Part shown: positions 1 to 9,734 of the stretch, piece after piece
How the letters are laid out: the number at the start of each line of letters is the position of its first letter
How positions within the stretch are numbered: the first letter of the stretch is position 1
From: Henriciella sp.
GTDB taxonomy: Bacteria > Pseudomonadota > Alphaproteobacteria > Caulobacterales > Hyphomonadaceae
DNA: 64,000 nt
NCBI RefSeq assembly: GCF_029937755.1
Contig: NZ_JAPYPG010000002.1
Location: forward strand, 287,648 to 351,647
Direction of reading: 5' to 3'
The notes under the pieces: generated by a model
What the model saw: only the letters and a program-made list of their open reading frames with translations
Databases searched by the model: none
What the model was told of the DNA's origin: nothing
Translations under genes and position numbers: made by a program

Positions 1-684
1 CCCGACCGGCGCAAGGGCTATATCCAGAAAGCCACGGTCGGCGGCCACAAGGTGTATCTCCATACCGGCGAATTCGACGACGGCTCACTGGGCGAGATCT
101 TTCTCGACATGCACAAGGAAGGCGCCGCCTTCCGCTCGCTGATGAACAATTTCGCAATCGCGGTCTCCCTCGGCCTGCAATATGGCGTGCCGCTGGATGA
201 ATATGTCGATGCCTTCGTCTTCACGCGTTTCGAACCGGCGGGCGAAGTCACCGGGAATGACCGGATCGCCAAGGCAACGTCCATTCTCGATTATATCTTC
301 CGCGAGCTCGCCATCTCCTACCTTGCCCGCGAGGATCTGGCCGAGGTGGGTGAGGATGTCAGCCATGACGGGCTCGGCCGCGGGCTGAAGGACGGTACAC
401 GCCAGGGGCCGCAGCCGCTCCCCGAGGAGGCCGTACAGTTCATCTCGCGCGGTTTCTCGCGCGGGCAGCTGCCGGACAATATCGTTATCCTCGACAAGAA
501 GCGCGCCGAGCGCGACGAGGCGGCGGTGGAAGGCGAATTGTCCGATGACCACGACGACCCCGCCTATCTGCCCCAGCCCTGCCCCAACTGTCAGAGTTTC
601 ACACTGACCGAGCTACCGGACGAGGACACGATCCATTGCGAGACCTGCGGCGCTGAAACGAGCCCGGAAAGTGTCTTCAGCTAG
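1..684 (+). CDS. nrdJ: Vitamin B12-dependent ribonucleotide reductase, C-terminal part (5' end outside window)
   Basis: The open frame enters from the left edge and gives 227 residues of the C-terminal part of a class II (adenosylcobalamin-dependent) ribonucleotide reductase, which makes deoxyribonucleotides with or without oxygen. The block from [14 protein letters not shown] through [16 protein letters not shown] and [14 protein letters not shown] is the conserved alphaproteobacterial NrdJ C-terminus as I remember it. The last 35 residues hold two CxxC pairs (CPNC and CETC) forming a zinc-ribbon-like tail; in the family the C-terminal cysteines take part in re-reducing the active site. A 12-bp perfect palindrome at 684-695 begins at the last base of the stop codon. 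Catalytic residues lie outside the window. Confidence 0.93.
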   Translation, partial: PDRRKGYIQKATVGGHKVYLHTGEFDDGSLGEIFLDMHKEGAAFRSLMNNFAIAVSLGLQYGVPLDEYVDAFVFTRFEPAGEVTGNDRIAKATSILDYIFRELAISYLAREDLAEVGEDVSHDGLGRGLKDGTRQGPQPLPEEAVQFISRGFSRGQLPDNIVILDKKRAERDEAAVEGELSDDHDDPAYLPQPCPNCQSFTLTELPDEDTIHCETCGAETSPESVFS

Positions 685-765
685 AAAGCGCTTTCGGGCC
701 TCCCGTCTTGGCAAGCCGATTGCGAGTTCCCCTCTCAGGAGAACACTCGCCCCCTTGGATGTGTC

Positions 766-1251
766 ATGATGAAACAATTTGTTACCGCCGCTTTCCTGGC
801 TATAAGCCTGCTTCCGGCCGCCGCGCAGGACGCTGGCGAAATCGCGCGTGTTCAGGCCGGACAGTCCTGCCCGGGCTGCAACCTCTTCCAGGCGGACCTG
901 GCCTATCTCGATCTCGAAAACGTCGATGTTTCAGGGGCAAGGCTTCGGCAGTCCGACATGCAACTGTCCACATTCGATGGCTGGAACCTGAGCGGGACAA
1001 ATCTTTCCGTGGCCAATCTGTTTGGTACCCGGTTCACCCGGTCGAACTTCACCAATGCAAATCTGCAACGCGCTATACTTGTGGGCACATATTTCGGCAG
1101 CTCCTCCCTCAAGGGTAGTGACTTGACAGGTGCCAACATTTCTGGCGCTGATTTGTCTATCGCCGAGGGACTTTCCCAGCACCAGCTGGACAAGGCGTGT
1201 GGGGACAATTCGACAATGCTGCCAAAGGAACTGACTGTTCCGGCGTGCTGA
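766..1251 (+). CDS. Secreted pentapeptide-repeat protein A (161 aa)
   Basis: The protein starts with a Sec signal peptide (residues 1 to about 20, cleavage near AAA-QD) and then runs of A(D/N)LXX-type pentapeptide repeats from about residue 40 to 145, which fold as a right-handed quadrilateral beta-helix. It carries a CxxC pair just after the signal (C35, C38) and a C-terminal pair C145/C161. It is therefore expected in the periplasm, unlike the cytoplasmic Qnr/MfpA gyrase-protecting pentapeptide proteins. A paralogue follows 102 nt downstream with the same cysteine plan. Function unknown; a structural or scaffold role is an inference. No strong Shine-Dalgarno lies close to the ATG; an AGGA sits about 25 nt upstream. 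Confidence 0.85.
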   Translation: MMKQFVTAAFLAISLLPAAAQDAGEIARVQAGQSCPGCNLFQADLAYLDLENVDVSGARLRQSDMQLSTFDGWNLSGTNLSVANLFGTRFTRSNFTNANLQRAILVGTYFGSSSLKGSDLTGANISGADLSIAEGLSQHQLDKACGDNSTMLPKELTVPAC

Positions 1252-1353
1252 CGCCGTATTAAGGTGAGGCGATTGCGCCACACCCTTCTGCTGTATGCAG
1301 GCATTACACGGATTTCAGTTCGTTGGGTGGCGAGGGGACAATAGAGTACGGTC

Positions 1354-2109
1354 ATGTTCAGAACCGGCAACAAGATCATATTTGCCACGCTGCTTGCCGC
1401 GATCGTTCTGCCGGCGGGCGTGGGAAACAGCCAGGACAGTTCGACCCGGGTCGCCTGGGCCCCTTCCTATGGCGGATCCTGCGAGGGGTGTGACCTGCGC
1501 GGGCGGAACATGTCGGGATGGGACATCTCCAACGCAAATTATCCGCGAGCGGACCTGTCGGGAGCGCTGCTGCGCGCCACGCGCGGGATCGATGTCGACT
1601 TCACCCATGCCATCGCGGAGTTTACCGATTTCCGCCAGGCCGTGCTTGACGGATCGAGCTTCATTGATGCCGAGCTGACCGAGGCCCGCTTCGACAAGTC
1701 TAGCCTTCTCAACAGCGACTTCTCACGCGCTGTCATGCTTGATGTGAAGCTGCGCGGCGCACGCCTTAACGGAGCAACCCTGCGCCGGGCCAATCTCACC
1801 GATGCCTATGCCCAGGGCGCAGATTTTTCCGGCGCCAATGTCTCTCTGGCGATCTTTGACAACGCCCAGCTGAAAGATGCCCTGTTCACAAACACCACGA
1901 TGACCGGTGCCTCTTTCAAGCGTGCGCGACTGGACGGCGCCGACTTTTCCAATGTCCGGCTGATGGAAGTTGATTTCACCGGCGCGACAGGTCTCAGTGA
2001 AGCGAATTTCGAGGGCGCATGTGCCGGTCCTCTCAGCAAGGTCCCGGCGAATCTGAACCTGACCGCCTGTGTTCCGCTTGATGGAACGCTGCTGGTCGAC
2101 CTGAAATAG
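1354..2109 (+). CDS. Secreted pentapeptide-repeat protein B (251 aa)
   Basis: Longer paralogue of the preceding gene. It has a signal peptide (about residues 1-26), then a CxxC pair (C43, C46) in the context SCEGCDL, matching SCPGCNL of protein A. Pentapeptide repeats fill residues 47 to about 215 with motifs such as ADLSGA, ANLTDA and ADFSGA. The C-terminal cysteines C223 and C239 are 16 residues apart, exactly as in protein A. This suggests two disulfide-closed caps on a periplasmic beta-helix (inference). The gene ends before a strong bidirectional terminator shared with aspS. No catalytic domain is visible. Confidence 0.85.
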   Translation: MFRTGNKIIFATLLAAIVLPAGVGNSQDSSTRVAWAPSYGGSCEGCDLRGRNMSGWDISNANYPRADLSGALLRATRGIDVDFTHAIAEFTDFRQAVLDGSSFIDAELTEARFDKSSLLNSDFSRAVMLDVKLRGARLNGATLRRANLTDAYAQGADFSGANVSLAIFDNAQLKDALFTNTTMTGASFKRARLDGADFSNVRLMEVDFTGATGLSEANFEGACAGPLSKVPANLNLTACVPLDGTLLVDLK

Positions 2110-2136
2110 CGCCCCTTCGAGATTCCCGATAACTAA

Positions 2137-2163
2137 AAAGGGCGCCCCATGGAGGCGCCCTTT
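2137..2163. terminator. Bidirectional rho-independent terminator
   Basis: A 10-bp perfect stem (AAAGGGCGCC / GGCGCCCTTT) with a 7-nt loop. It is followed by TTTGTGTTTT-type sequence on the plus strand and preceded by an A-run that gives a U-tract on the minus strand. It sits between the convergent pentapeptide gene and aspS and can serve both. Confidence 0.85.
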
Positions 2164-2185
2164 GTGTTTTACGGCGGCTGACCGG

Positions 2186-4021
2186 TCAGTCTTTCTTGAC
2201 CTGAGGCGCAAGCCGGATGTTGAGTTCCTTGAGCTGCCTCTCATCGACCGGCGAGGGCGCGCCCATCATCAGGTCACGTGCCTGCTGGTTCATCGGGAAG
2301 AGCGTCACGTCGCGGAGATTGTCGACTTCGGCAAGCAGCATGACGATCCGGTCCACGCCCGGCGCGATACCACCATGTGGCGGGGCGCCATAGCGGAAAG
2401 CATTCAGCATGCCGCCAAACTCGGCTTCGACCACATCCGCGCCGTAGCCCGCCAGCTCGAAAGCTTTCAGCATCACGTCCGGACGGTGGTTCCGGATGGC
2501 CCCGGAGGAAAGCTCGATGCCATTGCAGACGATGTCGTACTGGAAGGCCTTGAGGTCGAGCTGCTTCTCGACCGTATCGGCCTGCTCCAGCGCTTCCAGC
2601 CCGCCTTGCGGCATCGAGAACGGGTTGTGGGAGAAGTCGATCTTCTTGTTGTCCTCGTCCCACTCATACATCGGGAAGTCGACAATCCAGCAGAAGCGGA
2701 AGACGCCCTGCTCGATAAGGTCGAGATCCTCACCAACCTTGGTGCGAGCGGCACCGGCGAGCTTGTAGGCGGCCTCATGCTTGCCGGCAGAGAAGAAGAT
2801 ACCGTCGCCCGAACCAAGCCCCAAGTGATCGAGGAAGGCTTTCAGGTGATCGGGGTCGAAATTCTTCAGGACAGGGTCCTGGCTGTCGACACCACCGCCA
2901 TCGGCCTCTTTCAGACGCGCATAGCCGAGACCCGGCGCCTGCATCTCCTTCTTCGCCCACTTGTCGAGATCGTCGAAGAACTTGCGGGATTTCTGTTCAG
3001 CCGCTTTCGGGGCCGGGATAGCGATGACCTTGCCGCCGCCACCAATGATCTTGGCGAAGATCGAGAAACCGGTCTTGCTGTCATCGGCAAAAAAGTCGGT
3101 GACATCCGCCAGCTCAATCGGGTTACGCAGGTCCGGCTTGTCGGAACCGTATTTCGCCATGGCTTCCGCATACGGGATCTGCGGGAACGGACCGTCCGGC
3201 ATGGTGCGGCCCTTGCCCTGCCAGTCCGCGAACTCCTCGAAGACGCCCCGCATGACAGGCTCGATGGCGTTGAAGACATCGTCCTGCGTGACGAAGCTCA
3301 TCTCGATATCGAGCTGGTAGAACTCACCCGGCGACCGGTCGGCGCGGGCATCCTCGTCGCGGAAACAGGGCGCGATCTGGAAGTAACGGTCAAAGCCCGA
3401 CACCATGAGCAGCTGCTTGAACTGCTGCGGCGCCTGCGGCAGCGCGTAGAACTCACCCGGGTGCAGACGCGACGGCACAAGGAAGTCACGCGCCCCTTCC
3501 GGTGAGGAAGCCGTGAGGATGGGCGTCTGGTATTCGGTAAAGCCCTGCTCGACCATGCGGCGGCGAAGCGATGTAATGATTTCACTGCGCAGCACCATGT
3601 TTGCGTGCAGCGTCTCACGGCGAAGGTCCAGATAGCGGTGCTTGAGACGGATGTCTTCCGGATAGTCCGGCTCCCCGAAGACCGGCAGCGGCAGCTCGGC
3701 AGCGCGCGACTGAACATCGACACCGGAGACCACGACCTCGATCTCACCGGTGGTGAGGTTCGGGTTGATGAGCGAATCCTCGCGGGCGACGACCTTCCCC
3801 TCGATCGTGATGACGCTCTCGGCGCGCAGGTATTCAACCGTCTCAAACCCGGGCGTACCGGGATTGAAGACACATTGTGTGAGACCGTAATGATCGCGCA
3901 GGTCGATAAACATGACGCCACCATGGTCGCGACGCCGGTGCAGCCAGCCTGACAGCTTGACGGATTCGCCAACCTGAGCCTTCGTAAGTTCGCCGCAAGT
4001 GTGCGAGCGGTATGCGTGCAT
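2186..4021 (-). CDS. aspS: Aspartyl-tRNA synthetase, probably non-discriminating (AspRS)
   Basis: A 611-residue class IIb synthetase that charges tRNA-Asp in the cytoplasm. It has an N-terminal OB-fold anticodon-binding domain, class II motif 2 ([15 protein letters not shown]), the large bacterial GAD insertion and motif 3 ([12 protein letters not shown]). I chose the ATG at 4021 ([12 protein letters not shown]) because the family begins just before the RSH-CG block; the frame stays open 36 codons further upstream, where no homology is expected. The anticodon-domain motif reads RRRDHGG with His33, where discriminating E. coli AspRS has Leu. His at this position is the known signature of non-discriminating enzymes that also make Asp-tRNA-Asn for GatCAB, whose genes lie 28-35 kb away. 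Divergent from rnd. Confidence 0.95.
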   Translation of the reverse strand: MHAYRSHTCGELTKAQVGESVKLSGWLHRRRDHGGVMFIDLRDHYGLTQCVFNPGTPGFETVEYLRAESVITIEGKVVAREDSLINPNLTTGEIEVVVSGVDVQSRAAELPLPVFGEPDYPEDIRLKHRYLDLRRETLHANMVLRSEIITSLRRRMVEQGFTEYQTPILTASSPEGARDFLVPSRLHPGEFYALPQAPQQFKQLLMVSGFDRYFQIAPCFRDEDARADRSPGEFYQLDIEMSFVTQDDVFNAIEPVMRGVFEEFADWQGKGRTMPDGPFPQIPYAEAMAKYGSDKPDLRNPIELADVTDFFADDSKTGFSIFAKIIGGGGKVIAIPAPKAAEQKSRKFFDDLDKWAKKEMQAPGLGYARLKEADGGGVDSQDPVLKNFDPDHLKAFLDHLGLGSGDGIFFSAGKHEAAYKLAGAARTKVGEDLDLIEQGVFRFCWIVDFPMYEWDEDNKKIDFSHNPFSMPQGGLEALEQADTVEKQLDLKAFQYDIVCNGIELSSGAIRNHRPDVMLKAFELAGYGADVVEAEFGGMLNAFRYGAPPHGGIAPGVDRIVMLLAEVDNLRDVTLFPMNQQARDLMMGAPSPVDERQLKELNIRLAPQVKKD

Positions 4022-4113
4022 TCTCTCGCTCCGAGGATTGTTTGCCGGGAGGGACACGCTTTCAGCAAGCAGCCCCTCGCCTTTGTTGTGCGGATGCGAT
4101 ACGCGTGCGCGCC

Positions 4114-5286
4114 ATGACTGACAAGACATTGACGCCGATTACAGAGCAGGAAGAGCTGCAAAAGTTCTGCGAAAACCTGACTTCGGGCGATTTCATCTGT
4201 GTGGATACGGAGTTTCACCGCGAAACGACGTTCTGGCCCGAGCTCTGCCTGATCCAGGCGTCAGCCCCCGGTGTGGAAGGGTTGATCGACCCTATGGCGA
4301 AGGGAATCGACCTTTCGCCCTTCCTCGATCTCATGGCCGATACCAGCCGGGTGAAGGTCATGCACGCTGCCCGCCAGGACATGGAAATCTTCAACCGCCT
4401 GATCGGCACCCCGCCAGCCCCCGTCTTCGACACCCAGATCGCCGCGATGGCGCTGGGACTTGGTGATTCGATTTCCTACGACAATCTGATCCAGCGCGTA
4501 CTGCGCCGTCATATCGACAAATCAAGCCAGTTCACCGACTGGAAACGCCGCCCGCTTTCGGAGAAACAGCTAAAATACGCGCTCGGGGACGTAACGCACC
4601 TGCGCGATGCCTATCTCTGGATGCGGGACGAACTGGAAAAGCTCGACCGGATGGACTGGGTCGCCACCGAAATGGCCGACATCTCCGATCCGGCGGTCTA
4701 TGACACCGATCCGAAGAATGCCTGGCAGCGCCTGAAATTCCGCAAGACCCACAAGGACTATCTGGCCGTCTTCGCCGCCGTGGCCGAATGGCGCGAGCGC
4801 CAGGCGCAGACCATCGACCGGCCGCGCCGCCGCATCCTCAAGGACGAAGCGATCCAGGAGATCGCCGACCAGAAGCCGAAATCACAGGACCAGTTCGACC
4901 GGCTGCGGGCCGTGCCGAACGGTTTCATCCGATCGCGCACAGCCGACGGTCTGGTCGAAACCGTCGAGGCTGCGCTGGCCGATCCGGACGCCTATGCGCC
5001 GAAATTGCCGAAGCGCCAGCAGAACCCGCAAACGCCCGCCGGTGCACCGGAAATGCTGAAGGTCCTGCTGAAGGCTGTCAGCGACGAGATCAACGTGGTG
5101 CCCCGCCTTATCGCCAACGCGGCTGATATCGAACGTATCGCGCGCGGTGAGACCTCGGACGACATTCCCGCTCTGACGGGCTGGCGCCACGATGTCTTCG
5201 GAAAGAAGGCGCGGGCCCTGCTGACAGGCAATCTCGCGCTCTCCTTCGAGAATGGACAGGTCAGGCTTTTCGAACCGGAGGGCTAA
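4114..5286 (+). CDS. rnd: Ribonuclease D
   Basis: A 390-residue 3'-to-5' exoribonuclease that trims tRNA precursors. The DEDDy catalytic set is complete: D31 and E33 in [10 protein letters not shown]89 in [10 protein letters not shown], and Y155 with D159 in YALGDVTHL. An HRDC-like helical domain follows (about residues 200-290). The start at 4114 follows the family length; an upstream in-frame extension to 4012 overlaps the aspS start region and is unlikely. It is transcribed divergently from aspS with a 92-nt gap. Its stop overlaps the ppx stop on the other strand by 4 nt (CTAA at 5283-5286). Confidence 0.93.
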   Translation: MTDKTLTPITEQEELQKFCENLTSGDFICVDTEFHRETTFWPELCLIQASAPGVEGLIDPMAKGIDLSPFLDLMADTSRVKVMHAARQDMEIFNRLIGTPPAPVFDTQIAAMALGLGDSISYDNLIQRVLRRHIDKSSQFTDWKRRPLSEKQLKYALGDVTHLRDAYLWMRDELEKLDRMDWVATEMADISDPAVYDTDPKNAWQRLKFRKTHKDYLAVFAAVAEWRERQAQTIDRPRRRILKDEAIQEIADQKPKSQDQFDRLRAVPNGFIRSRTADGLVETVEAALADPDAYAPKLPKRQQNPQTPAGAPEMLKVLLKAVSDEINVVPRLIANAADIERIARGETSDDIPALTGWRHDVFGKKARALLTGNLALSFENGQVRLFEPEG

Positions 5287-6794
5287 TGGTCAATTGTCTC
5301 TGCGATGGAAACCTGGGCATCGAGATCCATGAATGTTGCGAGCTGGCCGAGACGTTTCTCGACCGTCGCTGAGACCATGTCCTCACAGCCCGCATCGACT
5401 TCAAGGATCAGTTTTGACTTGGTGGCTTTCAGGCTCGCCTGCTTCAGCATAGTCGCTGACCGCCCGGAATAGGCTGCGCCCAGCCGCATGGCTGCGCCGA
5501 GAACCCGTGCGACCTGTTCGTCCGATTCCCGCCCGAACCGGGTAAAGTCCTTCGGCCGCTGGAATTTGTGCGTGTAGCGAAGGCCTGTCGCGTGCGCGAG
5601 CAGGACGCGATCTTCATGGCTGAGACACGGGATTGGCGCCCGCAAGAGCAGGTAATAGGCCATGTCGGGGCGATGATCGGGGTGGTAACGGCCCCCGCAA
5701 TCGGCCGCGAGACAGGCCGCCCGATAGATGCGCTCGCGCCCCGTCCCCTTGGGTAGGATCGGATGAACGAAATCGAGCAGGGCCTCGCCGAACTGGTACT
5801 GGGCATGATCCAGCCGGAGATAGGCGACCACGCCGTCAATCAGCGGGTCGCCGGCCGGTACTTCCGTTCGACCGAAAAGCGAGGGGCTGTGCTGATCGAA
5901 CAGGACCCCGTCCCGTAGCCCATTGGCCGAAATGACGACTTCCTTGAAGCCACCCATATCGAACACTTCGTCCAGCACCAGGGCCGCATGGACAATCGTG
6001 TCATAACGGCGCCCGACGATAGAGGAAATCTTCGCGGCCATCTCCTTGTCGCGTTGTGTCGACAGGATTTCACGCACAACATGGCGGACCGCCTGCCCGT
6101 TCATCCGGTAGCCATGCAGGATGCCGAGTGGATAAGCCGTGATGTCCATATGCACGCTGGCAATCGCGCGCCATGAGCCGCCCACGGCATAAAGGCGCCG
6201 GGCGCCCGTGGTGAGGAGGCCGGAAGATTTCAGCACCTTGCGGATCGCCTTGCGCCGGTCGGCGGGCTTTACCTTCTCATCAAAGGACAGGGAAAACGGC
6301 CCCAGTGGATGGGTCTCGCCGGGCGGTGCTTCTCCGTGCGGCGAGATTGCATGGAATTCGAGACTGGAACCACCAAGGTCCCCGACGATGCCGTCAGCCT
6401 GATCAAAGCCGACCTGTACGCCGAATGCCGATAGCCGGCCTTCGTCCGCTCCGGACAGGATATGCAGCTTCGCGCCAAGTTCAGAGGCTGCGAGTCTTGC
6501 GAAGTCAGCGCCATCCTCGGCTTCCCGGACGGCGGCTGTCGCCACAGCGATAACCTCATCGACACCGAGGCCGGCCAGGATGGCCCGATAGCGGCGAAGG
6601 GCCGCCAGCGCGTCCTTGACGCCGTCGGGAGAAAGCTTGCCGGTCTCCGGCAGGCCACGGCCAAGGCCGGCCAAGACCTTCTCATTGAAGTACGGCAGCG
6701 CCGCCGAACCGGTCACTTCATAGATAACCAGACGCACGGAGTTCGAACCAATATCCACCACGGCGGATTTCTGAGGTTCGAGCGCTGGCCGCAT
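5283..6794 (-). CDS. ppx: Exopolyphosphatase / GppA-type phosphatase
   Basis: A 503-residue member of the Ppx/GppA family, which removes terminal phosphates from polyphosphate and/or converts pppGpp to ppGpp. The N-terminal ASKHA ATPase-like fold shows VVDIGSNSVRL (residues 12-22) and GDLGGSSLEF. The C-terminal part is HD-like and helical, with RIYRAACLAADCGGRYHPDH. The start at 6794 lies one base after the ppk stop, so the two are probably translationally coupled. The frame extends 52 codons further upstream inside ppk, but that part is not family-like. Synthesis (ppk) and breakdown (ppx) of polyphosphate sit in one transcript. Confidence 0.92.
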   Translation of the reverse strand: MRPALEPQKSAVVDIGSNSVRLVIYEVTGSAALPYFNEKVLAGLGRGLPETGKLSPDGVKDALAALRRYRAILAGLGVDEVIAVATAAVREAEDGADFARLAASELGAKLHILSGADEGRLSAFGVQVGFDQADGIVGDLGGSSLEFHAISPHGEAPPGETHPLGPFSLSFDEKVKPADRRKAIRKVLKSSGLLTTGARRLYAVGGSWRAIASVHMDITAYPLGILHGYRMNGQAVRHVVREILSTQRDKEMAAKISSIVGRRYDTIVHAALVLDEVFDMGGFKEVVISANGLRDGVLFDQHSPSLFGRTEVPAGDPLIDGVVAYLRLDHAQYQFGEALLDFVHPILPKGTGRERIYRAACLAADCGGRYHPDHRPDMAYYLLLRAPIPCLSHEDRVLLAHATGLRYTHKFQRPKDFTRFGRESDEQVARVLGAAMRLGAAYSGRSATMLKQASLKATKSKLILEVDAGCEDMVSATVEKRLGQLATFMDLDAQVSIAETIDH

Positions 6795-6795
6795 C

Positions 6796-9012
6796 TCAGG
6801 ACTTGCCCCGCTTCCTTGGGGCAAGACGCGGCGGAATGCTGACGACAAGCGCGTTGCCGCGGCCGGAAAGGCTCGGGTTTTCCATGAAGTACCGGTGGGC
6901 GCTGAAGCCCTCTCCCCGGTCCGGCGGCCTGAGCCGGTGGAATCCGCCATCGCCGTCCATCTCCCAGCTTTGTTCGTCGTCGTTCAGGTTCGCGATCATG
7001 ATCTGATTGAGCACCTGCCTGTGGACGGTCGGATTCTCCACAGGAACCAGAGCTTCAACGCGCCGCTTCAAATTCCGCTGCATCCAGTCGGCAGATGAAA
7101 TGAAAACTTTCGCCTTCGGAGACGGAAGATTGTCGCCGTTGGCAAAACAGACGATGCGCGAATGCTCAAGGAAGCGGCCGATCAGGCTCTTGACCTGGAT
7201 GTTCTCTGACAGGCCCTCCACGCCCGGCCTGAGACAGCAAATGCCCCGCACAATGAGAATGATCGGCACGCCGGCCTGACTGGCCTTGTAGAGCGCGTCG
7301 ATGATGTCGCCGTCGACAAGAGAGTTCATCTTTGCCCAGATGCCCGAGGGCTTTCCGGCCTGGGCGGCTGCCGCTTCCTTCTCGATCAGCTCGACCAGCC
7401 TCGTCTCGAGCGTCCGGGGCGACATGGCGATCTTCTCGAAATCCGGCGCCACGTCAGGGGGTTCGCGATAGGCTGTAATGTAATTGAAGAGCTTGTTGGC
7501 GTCGCGGCCAAGCGCGGGATCTGCCGTAAAGAGCGACAGGTCTGTGTAGATACGCGCCGTGACGGGATGGTAGTTGCCCGTGCCGAAGTGGGTGTAGGTC
7601 TGCAGTTTCTCGCCCTCGCGACGAACGACCAGCGAGACCTTCGCGTGCGTCTTGTAGTCGATAAAACCGTAAACAACCTGCACGCCGGCGCGCTCAAGGT
7701 CTCGGGCGAGACGGAGATTGGTCTCCTCGTCAAAGCGGGCCTTGATCTCGACCAGCGCCGTGACGTTCTTGCCCATCTCCGCAGCTTCCATGAGCGCCGA
7801 TACGATGGGCGAATTCAGCGTCGTCCGGTAGAGTGTCTGCTTGATCGCGATGACATCCGGATCGATCGCGGCCTGACGGATGAACTGCACCACGACATCG
7901 AAGGATTCGTAAGGGTGGTGGACAATGAAGTCCTTCGCCCGGATGGCCGTGAAACAGTCCCCGCCCATTTCGCGAATTCGCTCAGGGTATCGTGGCTCAT
8001 ACGGTTTGTATTGCAGGTCGGCGCGGTCCTCGATGATCAGTTCCGACAGGCTTTTCATCCCCAGCAGACCGTGCAGGACCATGATGTCACGCGGTTCAGC
8101 GCCGATCTCACGGGTGATGAAGGTCTCGAGCTGTTCAGGCGCATCGCCATCAATGTGAATCCGCACGATCCTTCCACGCCGGCGCTGCTTCAGCAGGATT
8201 TCGAATTCGTGGATGAGATCCTCAGCTTCTTCCTCGATCTCGATGTCGCTGTCGCGAACGATGCGGAACACACAGTGGCCCGACGAGCTGAAGCCAGGAA
8301 AGAGCATGTCCATGAACTGGGCGATGACGCTTTCCAGCCGGACAAAGCGGACCGCCTTCTTCTTCGAACGCTCTGGCAAGCGGATGAAGCGTGGCGAGAA
8401 GGCCGGCATCGGCACGAGCCCGACCATCGCCTCACCGCCCGCCTTTTCTGGCACGAGCTGGAAAGCCACCGCGAAGCCGAGATTGGGAATGAACGGAAAG
8501 GGATGCGCGGGATCAACAGCCTGCGGGGTGAGGATCGGGAAGACATTCTGCTCGAAATGCTCACGTAGCCAGCTGATATCTGTCTTGGAGAGATCGCTCA
8601 TCCTGAGGACGTCGATCTTCTCCTCAGCCATGGATTCGCGGAGGTCTTTCCAGCAAGCCTGCTGCGCTTCCATCAGCTTGGCGGACTGCTTCTCGATCGC
8701 CTCGACCTGCTGGGCGGGCGTCATGCCTTCCTGGCTCTGCCGCGTGATACCGGCACGCAACTGCTCACGCAGGCCGGCATACCGGACCATGAAGAACTCA
8801 TCGAGGTTGCTCGCAGAGATCGAGAGGAAGCGAAGCCGCTCAAGCAGCGGATGCTTTATGTTGTGCGCTTCCTCCAGCACGCGCTCATTGAACCGCAGCC
8901 AGGAAAGCTCCCGGTTGAGGAAACGCTGCGGGCTCTTCATCATTGCTGCATCCAGCGCTGTTTTTGCGACAGGTTTCTGCGTCGATTTCGTTTCGGAGTC
9001 GGCTTCCGGCAT
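6796..9012 (-). CDS. ppk: Polyphosphate kinase 1
   Basis: A 738-residue PPK1 that reversibly polymerises the gamma-phosphate of ATP into polyphosphate. Domain order is the N-terminal helical domain (RFLNRELSWLRFNERV), a head domain, and two C-terminal PLD-like domains. The autophosphorylated histidine lies in the DYKTHAK motif and the second active-site histidine in LEHSRIVCFANGD, both intact. The ATG at 9012 overlaps the hdaA stop (ATGA), giving the coupled order DUF2066 gene, hdaA, ppk, ppx. Length is normal for the family. Confidence 0.96.
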   Translation of the reverse strand: MPEADSETKSTQKPVAKTALDAAMMKSPQRFLNRELSWLRFNERVLEEAHNIKHPLLERLRFLSISASNLDEFFMVRYAGLREQLRAGITRQSQEGMTPAQQVEAIEKQSAKLMEAQQACWKDLRESMAEEKIDVLRMSDLSKTDISWLREHFEQNVFPILTPQAVDPAHPFPFIPNLGFAVAFQLVPEKAGGEAMVGLVPMPAFSPRFIRLPERSKKKAVRFVRLESVIAQFMDMLFPGFSSSGHCVFRIVRDSDIEIEEEAEDLIHEFEILLKQRRRGRIVRIHIDGDAPEQLETFITREIGAEPRDIMVLHGLLGMKSLSELIIEDRADLQYKPYEPRYPERIREMGGDCFTAIRAKDFIVHHPYESFDVVVQFIRQAAIDPDVIAIKQTLYRTTLNSPIVSALMEAAEMGKNVTALVEIKARFDEETNLRLARDLERAGVQVVYGFIDYKTHAKVSLVVRREGEKLQTYTHFGTGNYHPVTARIYTDLSLFTADPALGRDANKLFNYITAYREPPDVAPDFEKIAMSPRTLETRLVELIEKEAAAAQAGKPSGIWAKMNSLVDGDIIDALYKASQAGVPIILIVRGICCLRPGVEGLSENIQVKSLIGRFLEHSRIVCFANGDNLPSPKAKVFISSADWMQRNLKRRVEALVPVENPTVHRQVLNQIMIANLNDDEQSWEMDGDGGFHRLRPPDRGEGFSAHRYFMENPSLSGRGNALVVSIPPRLAPRKRGKS

Positions 9013-9734
9013 CAGTCTTCCCCGTCATCGAATAGCGGTCGCGTTCCGTCCTGGTCATCCAGCACCTCGCGGGCGAGGGGCACGGTGACTTCTCGACCTT
9101 CGGCCATCTCCTGCAGGCTTTCAACAAAAGTCTCAAGCGCGGCATAGTTTCTTTCGATGCGCAGCAGGAGATAGGCCTCGACGTCTTCCGGCAGCTTCAG
9201 GAAGCGCTTCTTCATGGCGGCATGCAGGCGCACAGAGACCATCTCATCATCCGGCGGCGCCAGTTCGACCAGCGTCATCGCTTTCAGTCGTGACGCGAGA
9301 TCAGGCTGCTTCACCCGCCATAGCGCCGGGGCCTTCTGGCCGGTCAGCACGACCGAACCGCCGAGACGCGCGGACAGATTGATCAGCGAGAGGAGATTAT
9401 CTTCATTCCTGACCTGATCTGCCGGATCGATCGCGACCGGCTTTCCGGCGAGCGCCTCAACCTTCTTGTGAGAGAGTTTGTCGAAGGTTTTCGCCGCAAT
9501 GACTTCACCGCCCGCATGCTCTGCCCAGGCGCGCGCAGCCGTTGTCAGACCCGACTTCGGCTGGCCGACAATTGCGAGTGTATGGGTCCGCCAGTCGGGC
9601 CAGCGCTTGAGAACAGCCAGCGCTGTCCGATTGGCCGGCGTGACCGCAAGCCCGTCCAGCGTCGGCGGACCGGCTTCCGGAAAGTCGAGGGCCAGTTGGC
9701 GATGTCGTCTTGATTTGCCTGTTTCTTCGCTCAC
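9012..9734 (-). CDS. hdaA: DnaA regulatory inactivator HdaA (Hda homologue)
   Basis: A 240-residue AAA+ protein related to the DnaA ATPase domain. With the beta-clamp it stimulates ATP hydrolysis on DnaA after initiation (RIDA). The clamp-binding motif QLALDF lies at residues 13-18, as expected. The Walker A-like loop is GQPKSGLTT. I prefer the GTG at 9734, which overlaps the upstream stop as GTGA and places the clamp motif near the N-terminus. An ATG at 9782 would add 16 residues inside the upstream gene. The neighbours ppk, purMN and the DUF2066 gene match the usual alphaproteobacterial context. Confidence 0.88.
   Translation of the reverse strand: MSEETGKSRRHRQLALDFPEAGPPTLDGLAVTPANRTALAVLKRWPDWRTHTLAIVGQPKSGLTTAARAWAEHAGGEVIAAKTFDKLSHKKVEALAGKPVAIDPADQVRNEDNLLSLINLSARLGGSVVLTGQKAPALWRVKQPDLASRLKAMTLVELAPPDDEMVSVRLHAAMKKRFLKLPEDVEAYLLLRIERNYAALETFVESLQEMAEGREVTVPLAREVLDDQDGTRPLFDDGED

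Noticed and set aside
684-695. Palindrome GAAAGC-GCTTTC after nrdJ as a terminator
   Set aside because: No loop can form in a 12-bp continuous palindrome without opening it, and no U-tract follows; a longer bulged stem with 662-671 is possible but unconvincing.
2162-3505. A 447-codon open frame on the plus strand opposite aspS
   Set aside because: Fully antisense to aspS, begins inside the terminator region and has no recognisable domain.
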